A stretch of 36,451 bases of DNA from JBDRMN01 sp043812055. Its GTDB lineage: Bacteria > Patescibacteriota > Gracilibacteria > JAHISY01. Shown one piece after another: positions 25,073 to 32,295 of the stretch. A model generated the notes under the pieces. It did no database searches. It saw only the letters and a program-made list of their open reading frames with translations, and was not told the origin of the DNA. The translations under genes and the position numbers were made by a program. The stretch covers positions 1 to 36,451 of the forward strand of contig JBDRMN010000041.1 in NCBI GenBank assembly GCA_043812055.1, given 5' to 3'. Position 1 is the first letter of the stretch; each line of letters starts with the position of its first letter.

Positions 25073-25102
25073 GACTTAGAGACTCAAAGACTTAAAGACT
25101 CG
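25073..25102. repeat. 8-bp GACTTAAA array
   Basis: GACTTAGA, GACTCAAA, GACTTAAA and GACTCGTC follow in 8-bp steps. The same units form arms of the 23S intervening sequences at helices 25 and 63. Confidence 0.75.
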
Positions 25103-25134
25103 TCTCAAAAGTTCATGAACAGTTCATTAACTTT

Positions 25135-25164
25135 CCTTGCCAAGCGCGCAAGGTTTTTTAGAAT
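25135..25164 (+). promoter_or_regulatory. Terminator-like hairpin overlapping the first ssb promoter
   Basis: CCTTGC (25135-25140) pairs with GCAAGG (25148-25153) and is followed by TTTTTT, so it can end the secA transcript. Within it TTGCCA (25137-25142) stands 16 bp before TAGAAT (25159-25164), a good promoter for ssb with a leader of about 20 nt. The two uses overlap. Confidence 0.55.
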
Positions 25165-25192
25165 GAGGTCTTTTCTTTTAACCCCCTTTACC

Positions 25193-25567
25193 ATGCGCAG
25201 CATCAACCGCGTCATCCTCATCGGGCACTTGGCCGGTGACCCCGAGATCCGCAGCACCAAGACCGGCAAGCAAGTCGCGAGCTTCTCTATCGCGACCAAC
25301 TACGACACCACCACCGACGGAGAGAAAAAACAGTACGTCGACTTCCACCGGATCACCGCCTGGGGGAAATTGGCCGAGATCGCCGAAAAGTGGCTCAAAA
25401 AAGGCATGGGTGTCTATGTCGAAGGCCGCCTGCGCAACAGCCAGTACGAAAAAGACGGCCAGAAGCGTACTGCCACCGAAGTGGTCCTCGACACGCTCAA
25501 CATCCTCAAGTGGAAAAAAGACAAAGAGGGCGAAGCGGTGAATGTCGTGGAACCGGGAGAGAAATAG
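25193..25567 (+). CDS. ssb: Single-stranded DNA-binding protein, short form
   Basis: A 124-residue OB-fold protein: INRVILIGHLAGDPEIRSTK, VASFSIATN, QYVDFHRITAWGKLAEIAEK, MGVYVEGRLRNSQY. It binds single-stranded DNA. The end NVVEPGEK lacks the acidic DDLPF-type tip that recruits partner proteins, unlike the second ssb at 31828-32292, so this copy is likely a specialised or accessory SSB. The ATG at 25193 (MRSINRVILIG) is preferred over the longer frame from 24929, which runs through the SecA end and repeats. A good TTGCCA/TAGAAT promoter precedes it. The leader is pyrimidine-rich (TTTAACCCCCTTTACC). Confidence 0.92.
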   Translation: MRSINRVILIGHLAGDPEIRSTKTGKQVASFSIATNYDTTTDGEKKQYVDFHRITAWGKLAEIAEKWLKKGMGVYVEGRLRNSQYEKDGQKRTATEVVLDTLNILKWKKDKEGEAVNVVEPGEK

Positions 25568-25571
25568 CACC

Positions 25572-26026
25572 ACCAAGAACCAAGCCCCAAGAAACAGATA
25601 AATTCCAATTATCAAATCTCAATGGAGGGAAGAAAAATTTTTGATCTCGAGGAACGGACTTTTGAGTTTGCCAAAAATGTGGTCGCTTTCTGCAAGAAAC
25701 TCCCCAGAACCGTTTCCAATATCGAGTACTTTAAGCAAGTAGTTCGCTCTAGTGGTTCAGTCGGAGCGAACTACATCGAAGCAAACGGTGCGCTGGGTAA
25801 AAATGACTTCAGAATGCGAATAAGGATTTCACGCAAAGAGGCTAAGGAGACGGTTTATTGGTTGCGCCTGATCGCGACAACAAACCCAAAGGGGGCCAGG
25901 GACGAGGCTAGCTGTCTCGCCTCAGAAGCAATTGGGTTAAAAAAAATCCTCAGTGCGATCCTCCAAAAAGTATAGTTGAGTGTTGGAATTTGGAGCTTAT
26001 TTGTTTCTTGTTTTTTGGTGCTTGGC
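25572..26026. mobile_element. Four-helix-bundle gene with flanking inverted repeats (S23/IVS-like element)
   Basis: The left arm (CCAAGAACCAAGCCCCAAGA, continuing AACAGATAAATTCCAA) and the right arm read on the opposite strand (CCAAGCACCAAAAAACAAGA, continuing AACAAATAAGCTCCAAATTCCAA) are imperfect inverted repeats of about 36-45 bp bracketing the gene at 25622-25975. This is the layout of the 23S intervening sequences that first defined this protein family, but here it is in a protein-coding intergenic region, between ssb and the 3' end of cimA. Confidence 0.6.
25622..25975 (+). CDS. Four-helix-bundle protein (23S rRNA intervening-sequence protein family)
   Basis: A 117-residue helical protein: FDLEERTFEFAKNVVAFCKK, ISRKEAKETVYWLRLIATTN and the family signature VRSSGSVGANYIEANGALGK at about residues 41-60. 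This is the S23 family (TIGR02436), originally found as the reading frame in intervening sequences of Leptospira and Coxiella 23S rRNA; these proteins form pentamers, with function unknown. Here it is not in the rRNA, although the 23S in this window has several intervening sequences. It is bracketed by inverted repeats. The ATG at 25622 has no Shine-Dalgarno site within reach. Confidence 0.88.
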   Translation: MEGRKIFDLEERTFEFAKNVVAFCKKLPRTVSNIEYFKQVVRSSGSVGANYIEANGALGKNDFRMRIRISRKEAKETVYWLRLIATTNPKGARDEASCLASEAIGLKKILSAILQKV

Positions 26027-26028
26027 TA

Positions 26029-27585
26029 CTATTGCCTTCCTGTTTTCCAAATGGCATACTCCAGCGAATCCGAAAGTGCTTGCCAGCTCGCCTCGATGAT
26101 ATTCTCCGAACAGCCCACCGTGCTCCAGCTTTCCGCCCCGTCCGAACTTTCGATCAGCACCCGCGTCTTGGCAGCTGTGGCGGCGTCCGAATCTAAAATG
26201 CGGACCTTATAATCCTTCAGCCCGACATTGCGAATCTGGGGGAAAAATTTACCCACCGCTCGCCGAGTGGCGATATCGAGTGCGTTCACCGGGCCGTTCC
26301 CGCTTGCTGCGTATTCCCGGATCTCATCACCCACGCGCAACTTAACAGTCGCCTTGGCTTCCCCGTTCTTCAGATTCACGACAAAGTAGTCCAGAACCTC
26401 ATAAGGCGCCCGGTAGTTCTTCTGCGAACGCAACACAAGCAGGGCGAAGCTGGCTTCCGCTGCTTCGAAATAAAACCCCTGGTTTTCGAGATTTTTTACC
26501 TGCCGGAGGATCTCGCGGGTTCGAGGTGAGCTGGGTCGAAGCCTGAAACCCAAACGCTCCGCCACGGCAACCACGTTCGACTTGCCCGAGAGTTCAGAAA
26601 TCGTGACGTGGGAACGATTACCAACAGTTTTTGGATCGATGTGTTCGTAACTCCTTGGCAACTTGCTCACCGCGCTCACGTGCACCCCACCCTTGTGGGC
26701 GAAGGCATGGGCCCCAACAAAAGGCTGGTTGTCGTGCGAACGCAGGTTGGCTACCTCGAAGACAAAGTTGGAAAGGCTGGTCAGCCCTTGAAGTTTTTGA
26801 GCTGGGACGAGCTGTCGCCCCAGCTTCAACTGAAGGTCTGCAATAATTGTCCCAAGGTTTGCGTTCCCCGCCCGTTCACCAAAGCCGTTGATTGTCCCCT
26901 GGATTAATTCCGCCCCATTCTCTACCGCCACCAACGAGTTCGCCGCAGCAACACCGCAATCGTTGTGAGCGTGGATCCCCAAGGGGGTTTTAACTTCTCT
27001 CTTAATTTTTTTAATAATTTTTTTAACTTCATCCGGGAGGGCTCCTCCGTTTGTGTCACACAGGGTTAAATTCACAGCGCCCGCTTGTGCCGCTACCTTT
27101 AAGCAATCCAGCGCAAACTCCGGGTTACTTTTAAACCCATCAAAAAAATGTTCCGCGTCAAAAATAACCTTCTTTCTTTTACTAATTAAAAATTTAATTG
27201 TTTGAGAAATCAAACCTAAAGCTTTTTGATTACTTATTTTTAAAATCTTCCTAATGTGAAGATCCCAAGTCTTACCAAAAATAGTCACATACTCCGTCTG
27301 TGCTTCTATGACTTTTTTTAAAAGTGAGTCGGTCGCCGGTGTCTTGTTTTTAAAACAAGTGGACGAAAAAGCGACTACCTTACTTTTTAATTTTAATTTC
27401 TTAATTTTTTCAAAATACTCCCCATCTTTTGGATTACTCCCCGGCCAACCTCCTTCAATAAAGTCTATTCCAAAATCATTTAATTTTTTTGTAATTTTTA
27501 TTTTATCGTTTACTGAAAAATTTACTCCTTCCATCTGAGAGCCATCACGGAGAGTAGTATCATAAAGGTATATAGTATTATTCAT
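26029..27585 (-). CDS. cimA: (R)-citramalate synthase CimA
   Basis: A 518-residue enzyme of the 2-isopropylmalate synthase/citramalate synthase family that joins acetyl-CoA and pyruvate into citramalate, the threonine-independent entry to isoleucine. Motifs are YDTTLRDGSQMEGVNFS (8-24), FIEGGWPGSNPKD, DAEHFFDGFKSNP, TLCDTNGGALPDEV and the metal-binding GIHAHNDCGVAAANS. The QMEG and DTNGG features mark CimA of the bacterial type over LeuA. The C-terminal regulatory domain (about residues 390-518) carries isoleucine feedback in relatives. The 5' half (about 27000-27585) is much richer in A/T and lysine than the 3' half, which suggests recombination or relaxed codon use. The leader lacks a Shine-Dalgarno site. 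Confidence 0.92.
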   Translation of the reverse strand: MNNTIYLYDTTLRDGSQMEGVNFSVNDKIKITKKLNDFGIDFIEGGWPGSNPKDGEYFEKIKKLKLKSKVVAFSSTCFKNKTPATDSLLKKVIEAQTEYVTIFGKTWDLHIRKILKISNQKALGLISQTIKFLISKRKKVIFDAEHFFDGFKSNPEFALDCLKVAAQAGAVNLTLCDTNGGALPDEVKKIIKKIKREVKTPLGIHAHNDCGVAAANSLVAVENGAELIQGTINGFGERAGNANLGTIIADLQLKLGRQLVPAQKLQGLTSLSNFVFEVANLRSHDNQPFVGAHAFAHKGGVHVSAVSKLPRSYEHIDPKTVGNRSHVTISELSGKSNVVAVAERLGFRLRPSSPRTREILRQVKNLENQGFYFEAAEASFALLVLRSQKNYRAPYEVLDYFVVNLKNGEAKATVKLRVGDEIREYAASGNGPVNALDIATRRAVGKFFPQIRNVGLKDYKVRILDSDAATAAKTRVLIESSDGAESWSTVGCSENIIEASWQALSDSLEYAIWKTGRQ

Positions 27586-27780
27586 TAGTAATAGATAAAA
27601 GATAGTTGCTTAAAGGTTAGAAAAAGTGGTTAGGTAAAGGGTTTTTGGGGAAAAGTTGAGAAAATTGTGGATATCTTTTGGGAAAGTTGTGGATAAGTAG
27701 GTAGAGTGTGGGGGTAAATTTTAAAAGGAAAACCTAAAGCCCGACAAGTGGTCGGCTACTTGTGGTAAATAAAATTAAAA
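27586..27780. other. AT-rich spacer with DnaA boxes and a CCGACAAGTGG palindrome
   Basis: No gene is seen between cimA (start) and the nucleotidyltransferase (end). The spacer holds two DnaA-box-like sites and the imperfect palindrome CCGACAAGTGGTCGGCTACT-TGTGG at 27749-27773. Confidence 0.5.
27666..27696. promoter_or_regulatory. Pair of DnaA-box-like sites
   Basis: TGTGGATAT (27666-27674, one mismatch) and TGTGGATAA (27688-27696, perfect reverse complement of TTATCCACA) lie 22 bp apart, in the same orientation, in an AT-rich spacer upstream of cimA. They may bind DnaA; no dnaA, dnaN or other origin gene is near. Confidence 0.45.
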
Positions 27781-29049
27781 CTAAATTTTGATTTTACCGC
27801 GCGCATTTACAATCTTTGCATTCTCAACCTCCTTTAATCGTGTCTCAGCTTTCAAAAACACTCCACTTTTCAAATTCTTTTCCATAAGCATCCCGCTGCC
27901 GACGAAAGAATTTTCGCCAATCAACACTCCCGGCATGATGCTCGTGCTGACTCCGATGCGACAGTTCTTCCCAATGGCGCTGCCGAACTTACTCCTCCCG
28001 GTTCCAATCTTCTCTTCCCCGACGACTGTCCGGACTTCTTCCTCGTCCAGGCGCAGATTCGCGCAAACTGCCCCGGCCCCCAATCCTACATTGTCAGCGA
28101 TGACTGAATCACCCACGTAATTGCGGTGCAGCCAAACATTTTCGCCGAGATAGCTCCGAGCCAGCTCGCTGCTGCTGCCGACGACCGAATTGGCTCCGAC
28201 GAAAGAATCACGGACAAAAGCATTTGTGCCGATTGCGGCATTGCGCCCCAGATAGGCGGGCCCTTGGATGACGGCGTAATCGAAAATCTTCACACCATCC
28301 TCGATCACGACCTCACCGTTGATCACGGCAGTTTTGGCAACATCGGCCTTCTTGGAAATTTTTCTTTTTAGTCCCTTTAGGAAGCTCTGGGTCAGATCGA
28401 GTGCATGCCAGGGGTACTTCAGCGACTGCCACGTTCCAATGTTTTCCACGGCGCTGAACCTTTGTTTCTTAAATACTTGAGTTAAAGCTTTTTCGTAGCC
28501 GTCATCATTTGCATTGGAAGCCTTCTTTAGCTCAGCGATCAAGACGCTGGGGTCGTTGAAAAAGTGACAAACAATGTTAACCAGGTCGCTCGGCTCTTTT
28601 CCCGGAACGGGCTTCTCGACGATGCTAAAAATTTTGCCCTTACCGGTTTTCAGATAGCCCCCCGGGAAATAACTTTTGACTTTTTGGGCCAGGATCGCGC
28701 CATCGCCGCCCTTGCTGCTGAGAACTTTTTTAACCGCCCGGGCCTCGACGACATCATTGCTGGAAATAATCAGTGTGGGCTTGTCGAGCAACTTTTCAGC
28801 CGTCAAGACAGCCCCGCGCATTCCTTCCTCCAGGTTTTTTTGCTCGAGAACCTCGGCTCGTGGGAAGGTTTTTTTGATGCGGCCGGAGTTTTCTTTGTTG
28901 CAGACGAAGACAAGGCTCTTGACCCCGGCCTGCTTCAATACCTCAACTTGCCGCTCAATCAGAAACTTGCCTCCGAGCTTGAAGAAATTTTTATCGCCGA
29001 GAGGCTGAAAGCGCCGCGATTGGCCGGCTGCGAGGATTAGAGCTTGCAT
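27781..29049 (-). CDS. Nucleotidyltransferase with left-handed beta-helix domain (GlmU-like)
   Basis: A 422-residue two-domain protein. The N-terminal sugar-1-phosphate nucleotidyltransferase fold opens with LILAAGQSRRFQPLGDKNF and has VNIVCHFFNDPS. The C-terminal part is a hexapeptide-repeat helix (VVIEDGVKIFDYAVIQGPAY, LGRNAAIGTNAFVRDSFVGA, IGKNCRIGVSTSIMPGVLIG). It resembles GlmU-type or glucose-1-phosphate thymidylyl/uridylyltransferases that make nucleotide sugars for cell wall or surface polysaccharide, but the exact substrate cannot be read. I do not see the GlmU acetyltransferase residues clearly, so the acyltransferase activity is uncertain. A TGCTAAAAT extended -10 lies about 13 bp before the start, implying an almost leaderless mRNA. 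Confidence 0.82.
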   Translation of the reverse strand: MQALILAAGQSRRFQPLGDKNFFKLGGKFLIERQVEVLKQAGVKSLVFVCNKENSGRIKKTFPRAEVLEQKNLEEGMRGAVLTAEKLLDKPTLIISSNDVVEARAVKKVLSSKGGDGAILAQKVKSYFPGGYLKTGKGKIFSIVEKPVPGKEPSDLVNIVCHFFNDPSVLIAELKKASNANDDGYEKALTQVFKKQRFSAVENIGTWQSLKYPWHALDLTQSFLKGLKRKISKKADVAKTAVINGEVVIEDGVKIFDYAVIQGPAYLGRNAAIGTNAFVRDSFVGANSVVGSSSELARSYLGENVWLHRNYVGDSVIADNVGLGAGAVCANLRLDEEEVRTVVGEEKIGTGRSKFGSAIGKNCRIGVSTSIMPGVLIGENSFVGSGMLMEKNLKSGVFLKAETRLKEVENAKIVNARGKIKI

Positions 29050-29313
29050 AATTTAGAACCTCATTTTAGCAGAGTTTACTGGGACGTGAAGCATGAAACG
29101 CGGAACCCTCGGCAGGAGCAGGTGTTTCGTTAGGACACCTGGTCCATTTTTAGCCTAACGGAGCAGGTGGGCTATCCAGCCTTCGCTCTTCGAGCTACGG
29201 CGGACAAGCCGCCACACTTGCTCCGGCGGAGAAGCGCACGTTTGCTACGTGCTAATGACCCCAAAACCAACTGTCCCGCGTCCCACGCTTCACGCTAACC
29301 TCCAACACCAACA
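29050..29313. other. Gene-free spacer with hairpins
   Basis: Between the nucleotidyltransferase start and murJ end I see no gene. It holds the promoter -10 at 29063, a CAGGTGT/ACACCTG hairpin (29120-29142), GC-rich units CTTCGAGCTACGGCGGACAA near 29198, a GCACGT/ACGTGC hairpin near 29237-29252 and TTCACG heptamers near 29286. These look like the same repeat families as elsewhere. Confidence 0.55.
29063..29071 (-). promoter_or_regulatory. Extended -10 (TGCTAAAAT) for nucleotidyltransferase gene
   Basis: On the minus strand TGCTAAAAT ends 13 bp before the ATG at 29049, so transcription would begin about 6 bp upstream of translation. A GAGG lies between. Confidence 0.4.
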
Positions 29314-30804
29314 CTAATCACTCCTACCCCCTGGTTTGAGGCGTAGAAATTTAGCTGAGGCGAGATAGAAAATTCCCCCGAAACCAATAATCACCAAAAC
29401 TTTCCAAAGTAATTGAAAAAAGCTTTCCGTAACCCAAACATCTCGTAGTCCCAGGACCAATCCTCCCAAAACAGCCGAAGCTAATAAAATTTTGCCGAAA
29501 ATCACCAAGGGGACCCTTCGCAAGGCTCTGGGCAGGAAACAGAGAAGTGTTCCTGCGGCAATAATCGCTGCGCGAGAGTAAGCCGCGGCGAGCGTGACTG
29601 CGGCGGACTCGTCGGTGAGGAAGAGCGCGGAAAGAACAACGACTCCCAAACTTATCGCTCCCGCAAGCAGCGGAATGCGAACGTTTTTGCGCGCGAAAAA
29701 AACATTATTTAGCAGCGGCAATAGGGAGACCGCCGGAACAGCGAAAGCAAAGACAGCGAGCGAAGAAGCGACCAAACTCACATCATTCGCCCCGAACTCC
29801 CCTGTTTGAAGAATTACTTGGGTGATTTCTGTGCGCAGGAGAAATAAGCCAACGCTGGCCGGAATCACCCAGAAAAAAATACCGAGGAAATTCTCGTGAA
29901 ACTTGACTCGGAATTTTTCAGGGTTGTCGGCCAATTTCGACAAAGCGGCAAACGAAGTCACTGCAAAAGCAACACCGACCACACCGAGCGGGAGGCTGGC
30001 GAGATTCCAGGCGTAGTTGAAGACCGCGAGTGCTCCGCCACCCAGCAGGCTCGCGAAGATAGTTATAGCGACGAGCTGGAGCTGACCGGCCACGACCGAG
30101 ATGACACGGGGTAAGGCCAAGCGGAAAAATTCACGCAGCTGGCCAAGAGAAAAAGCCGCCTGCCAGCGAAAGCCACCCTGGAAAATCCCCGGAAACTGGA
30201 TCACGGCGTGGAGGAAGGCCCCGAGCGCCACACCCCACGAGAGGCCGAAAACACCAAACTCCTTTCCGAACGCTAATGCTCCGAAGATTATCCCGGCGTT
30301 GTAGAGAATCGGCGCGAGTGAGTACCAGGCGAAACGGTGGAAGTGTTGAGCCAGCCCGCCGAAAACCGCAGAGAAGGAAAAGAAAATTGGTGCGAGTAAC
30401 TGAATCCGCAGCAGTTGCGCAGTGAGGGCGATTTGTTCAGGGTTGAAGCCGGGCGTAATTAGCTTCGTCAACGGCTCGGCGAATACGAAAATTCCCGCCG
30501 AGAGGATCAATACTCCAACAAGCAAAACGTTCAGCACGTTGCTGGCGAACTCGCTCAACGCGCTCTCTCCTTTCTCGGCCAGGAGCGGGACGAAAGCAGC
30601 CGAGAGAGTCCCCAGAATCAGCAGAGAGTAAACCAGGTCCGGCAGGCGAAAAGCCGCGTAATAGGTATCGAGCTGGAAAATTCCGCTTCCCGACGTGGCG
30701 CCAAAAATATCCGCGAAAATATGATCACGGTAGATACCCAGGACTCGGGAGAGAAGCTGGGAAGCAGCGACCAAGAACGTGGCTGGGAGGAGGAGTTTCT
30801 TCAA
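29314..30804 (-). CDS. murJ: Lipid II flippase MurJ
   Basis: MurJ flips the peptidoglycan precursor lipid II across the cytoplasmic membrane. The 496-residue product has about 13-14 hydrophobic segments and family motifs: ATFLVAASQLLSRVLGIYRD near the N-terminus, AFRLPDLVYSLLILGTLSAAF, PLLNNVFFARKN and LFGTS-like loops. I prefer the TTG start at 30804 (LKKLLLPATF) over the ATG at 30858, because the intervening codons are a TTTATCC heptamer array. An IS1595-type element is inserted about 75 bp upstream of the TTG, so the original promoter is probably displaced. With the nucleotidyltransferase next to it, this is a cell-envelope segment. Identification is firm; the start is less certain. Confidence 0.92.
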   Translation of the reverse strand: MKKLLLPATFLVAASQLLSRVLGIYRDHIFADIFGATSGSGIFQLDTYYAAFRLPDLVYSLLILGTLSAAFVPLLAEKGESALSEFASNVLNVLLVGVLILSAGIFVFAEPLTKLITPGFNPEQIALTAQLLRIQLLAPIFFSFSAVFGGLAQHFHRFAWYSLAPILYNAGIIFGALAFGKEFGVFGLSWGVALGAFLHAVIQFPGIFQGGFRWQAAFSLGQLREFFRLALPRVISVVAGQLQLVAITIFASLLGGGALAVFNYAWNLASLPLGVVGVAFAVTSFAALSKLADNPEKFRVKFHENFLGIFFWVIPASVGLFLLRTEITQVILQTGEFGANDVSLVASSLAVFAFAVPAVSLLPLLNNVFFARKNVRIPLLAGAISLGVVVLSALFLTDESAAVTLAAAYSRAAIIAAGTLLCFLPRALRRVPLVIFGKILLASAVLGGLVLGLRDVWVTESFFQLLWKVLVIIGFGGIFYLASAKFLRLKPGGRSD

Positions 30805-30810
30805 TGCAGG

Positions 30811-30843
30811 ACAAAGGATAGAGGATAAAGGATTAAGGATAAA
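30811..30843. repeat. TTTATCC heptamer array in the murJ leader
   Basis: On the minus strand TTTATCC-TTAATCC-TTTATCC-TCTATCC-TTTGTCC follow in strict 7-bp steps, ending six bases before the TTG start. Pyrimidine-rich like the AACCTT leaders. Confidence 0.75.
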
Positions 30844-30871
30844 GAAGGCAGACTCCAAAATAGCTCATGCT

Positions 30872-30879
30872 TCATGAAC
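30872..30879. repeat. Left target-site duplication
   Basis: TCATGAAC directly precedes the IS left end and is repeated exactly at 31727-31734. Confidence 0.9.
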
Positions 30880-31726
30880 GGGACTACACACATTAAGTGT
30901 TGGTAAAAATGGAGAATAGGGCTAACTTAAGCCCCTAACTCTTCAAAATATATGCCAGCACAAAAAACCTGTCCTTACTGTGGTGTAATCGGTGGGATAA
31001 TCCGCTGGGGTCAAACAACCCAGAAGCGTAGTCGTTACCGCTGTTCAGCTTGCAGCAAGACTTTTACAAACCGTACTGGGACGATCCGCCATCGTACCCG
31101 TCTCAACGATAGACAGTGGGGATTGCTGGCCCAGCTCATTAGTGTGCGCACCTGTCCTAGCGGAGCCGACCTAGGCCGGATCTTTAGCAAACACGAGAGA
31201 ACAGGTCAGCGTTACCGCCGAGCAGTACGGAAACTTTTGCCAGATGCATTAGCCGGTCCACCTCTTGCTGGTCCAGCTGAATCAGATGAAACTACCATGA
31301 AACACATTTGGATCGGTGGTGCCAAAAGCAGGAAAACAAGGCAAATCAAACTCTCTCCTCTGCAGAATCGTAACTCCGCCATGCTGACAAACTTTGTAGA
31401 CAATCTACTTGAGAAAAATGCTTCTGTTTTTACCGATGAGTGGAGAGGCTACCGAGAGCTGAAATACTCATCTCGCCAGCACTTTACCATCTGCCATTCC
31501 AAGGAATTCGTTTCCAAGGAGTGCTCTGGTATCCATACTAACGGGATTGAGGGAGTTTGGGGACACGCTAAACCTCTGGCTCGACACACCTACCGGGGCT
31601 ACCCGAACCTGACTGATTTTCTGAAGGAAATTTGTTTTCTATTCAACTTCAGCTATTCTGAACGTAAATCATATCTCCTTGCCCGATTCTTCCGACTAAC
31701 CACCAACACTTAATAGTCCTAGTCCC
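30880..31726. mobile_element. Complete IS1595-family insertion sequence, 847 bp
   Basis: Ends are 25-bp imperfect inverted repeats: GGGACTA-CACACA-TTAAGTGTTGGT at the left and, read from the right, GGGACTA-GGACTA-TTAAGTGTTGGT (20 of 25 match). The 8-bp duplication TCATGAAC on both sides is the size expected for IS1595/ISXO2. The element is inserted in the murJ-ssb divergent spacer. It carries one transposase gene whose stop overlaps the right inverted repeat. Confidence 0.92.
30952..31713 (+). CDS. IS1595-family (ISXO2-like) transposase
   Basis: A 253-residue DDE transposase. The N-terminal zinc ribbon uses CPYC (7-10) and CSAC (31-34), then a helix-turn-helix-like LAQLISVRTCPSGADLGRIF. The catalytic region has Asp112 (SDETTMKH), Asp162 (VFTDEWRGY) and HTNGIEGVWGHAK (Asn197, Glu200). 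Only about 50 residues separate the two Asp, where relatives usually have about 70, so a strand after the first Asp (typically the FGMVERGGKV-like part) seems to be missing; the enzyme may be inactive. The ends and duplication are intact, so insertion was recent or used another copy. Confidence 0.88.
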   Translation: MPAQKTCPYCGVIGGIIRWGQTTQKRSRYRCSACSKTFTNRTGTIRHRTRLNDRQWGLLAQLISVRTCPSGADLGRIFSKHERTGQRYRRAVRKLLPDALAGPPLAGPAESDETTMKHIWIGGAKSRKTRQIKLSPLQNRNSAMLTNFVDNLLEKNASVFTDEWRGYRELKYSSRQHFTICHSKEFVSKECSGIHTNGIEGVWGHAKPLARHTYRGYPNLTDFLKEICFLFNFSYSERKSYLLARFFRLTTNT

Positions 31727-31734
31727 TCATGAAC
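31727..31734. repeat. Right target-site duplication
   Basis: TCATGAAC directly follows the IS right end, identical to 30872-30879. Confidence 0.9.
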
Positions 31735-31760
31735 AAAACTTCATAAAGAAAAATAAAATT

Positions 31761-31769
31761 TGCTAGAAT
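31761..31769 (+). promoter_or_regulatory. Extended -10 (TGCTAGAAT) for second ssb
   Basis: TGC precedes TAGAAT at 31764-31769. The -35 is poor. A start near 31776 would give a leader of about 52 nt that contains the AACCTT array. Confidence 0.45.
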
Positions 31770-31778
31770 ACAGATCTC

Positions 31779-31824
31779 GACCTTATAAACCTTCCAAGCC
31801 TTACTAACTTTATTAACCTTCAAC
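31779..31824. repeat. AACCTT array in the second ssb leader
   Basis: ACCTTATAAACCTTCCAAGC, CTTACTAACTTTATTAACCT and TCAAC place a CCTT or CTTT every 8-10 bases up to the ATG at 31828. This is the longest of the four such leaders. Confidence 0.75.
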
Positions 31825-31827
31825 AAA

Positions 31828-32292
31828 ATGGCCGCTTCACTAAACAGAGCTCAAATCATCGGAAATCTCACTCGCGATCCCGAAGTTCGCCAAACCCCCA
31901 ATGGGCAAAGTGTCGCTACGATCGGGGTTGCCACCAACCGTCGCTGGAAAAACCAGGCTGGTGAAACCCAGGAAGAGGCGGAATTTCACAGTGTCGTTGC
32001 CTGGGGCCGCTTGGCAGAAATTTGTCAGCAGTATCTCAAGAAGGGTGCGAAGGTTTACTTCGATGGCCGGCTAAAGACTCGCAACTGGGAAGATCCGGAC
32101 GGCAAGAAAAACTACCGTACGGAGATCGTCGCGGAAAACATGATCATGCTGGATTCGCGTGGAGCTTCGCAGGGCGGGACTCCCCCGAGCGCCCCACCGA
32201 CTGCCGCGAAACAAGCTCCTCCACCGGCGGCAGAGCCAAAAGCACCCCCAGAGGTCGAGGAGGAGGTGAAGATTGATGATTTACCGTTTTAG
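31828..32292 (+). CDS. ssb: Single-stranded DNA-binding protein with acidic C-terminal tip
   Basis: A 154-residue SSB: LNRAQIIGNLTRDPEVRQTP, QSVATIGVATNRRWKN, EFHSVVAWGRLAEICQQYLK, KVYFDGRLKTRNW form the OB fold, then a Pro/Ala-rich linker (SAPPTAAKQAPPPAAEPKAP) and the tip KIDDLPF. The tip recruits replication and repair proteins, so this is probably the housekeeping SSB; the other copy (25193-25567) lacks it. It has its own extended -10 promoter and an AACCTT leader. The stop TAG runs straight into GTTCTAGGG repeats and the palindrome at 32303. Confidence 0.95.
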   Translation: MAASLNRAQIIGNLTRDPEVRQTPNGQSVATIGVATNRRWKNQAGETQEEAEFHSVVAWGRLAEICQQYLKKGAKVYFDGRLKTRNWEDPDGKKNYRTEIVAENMIMLDSRGASQGGTPPSAPPTAAKQAPPPAAEPKAPPEVEEEVKIDDLPF

Positions 32293-32295
32293 GTT

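Noticed and set aside
24929..25192. N-terminal extension of the first SSB
   Set aside because: It overlaps the SecA end and repeat arrays, and the OB fold begins at MRSINRVILIG with a promoter just before it.
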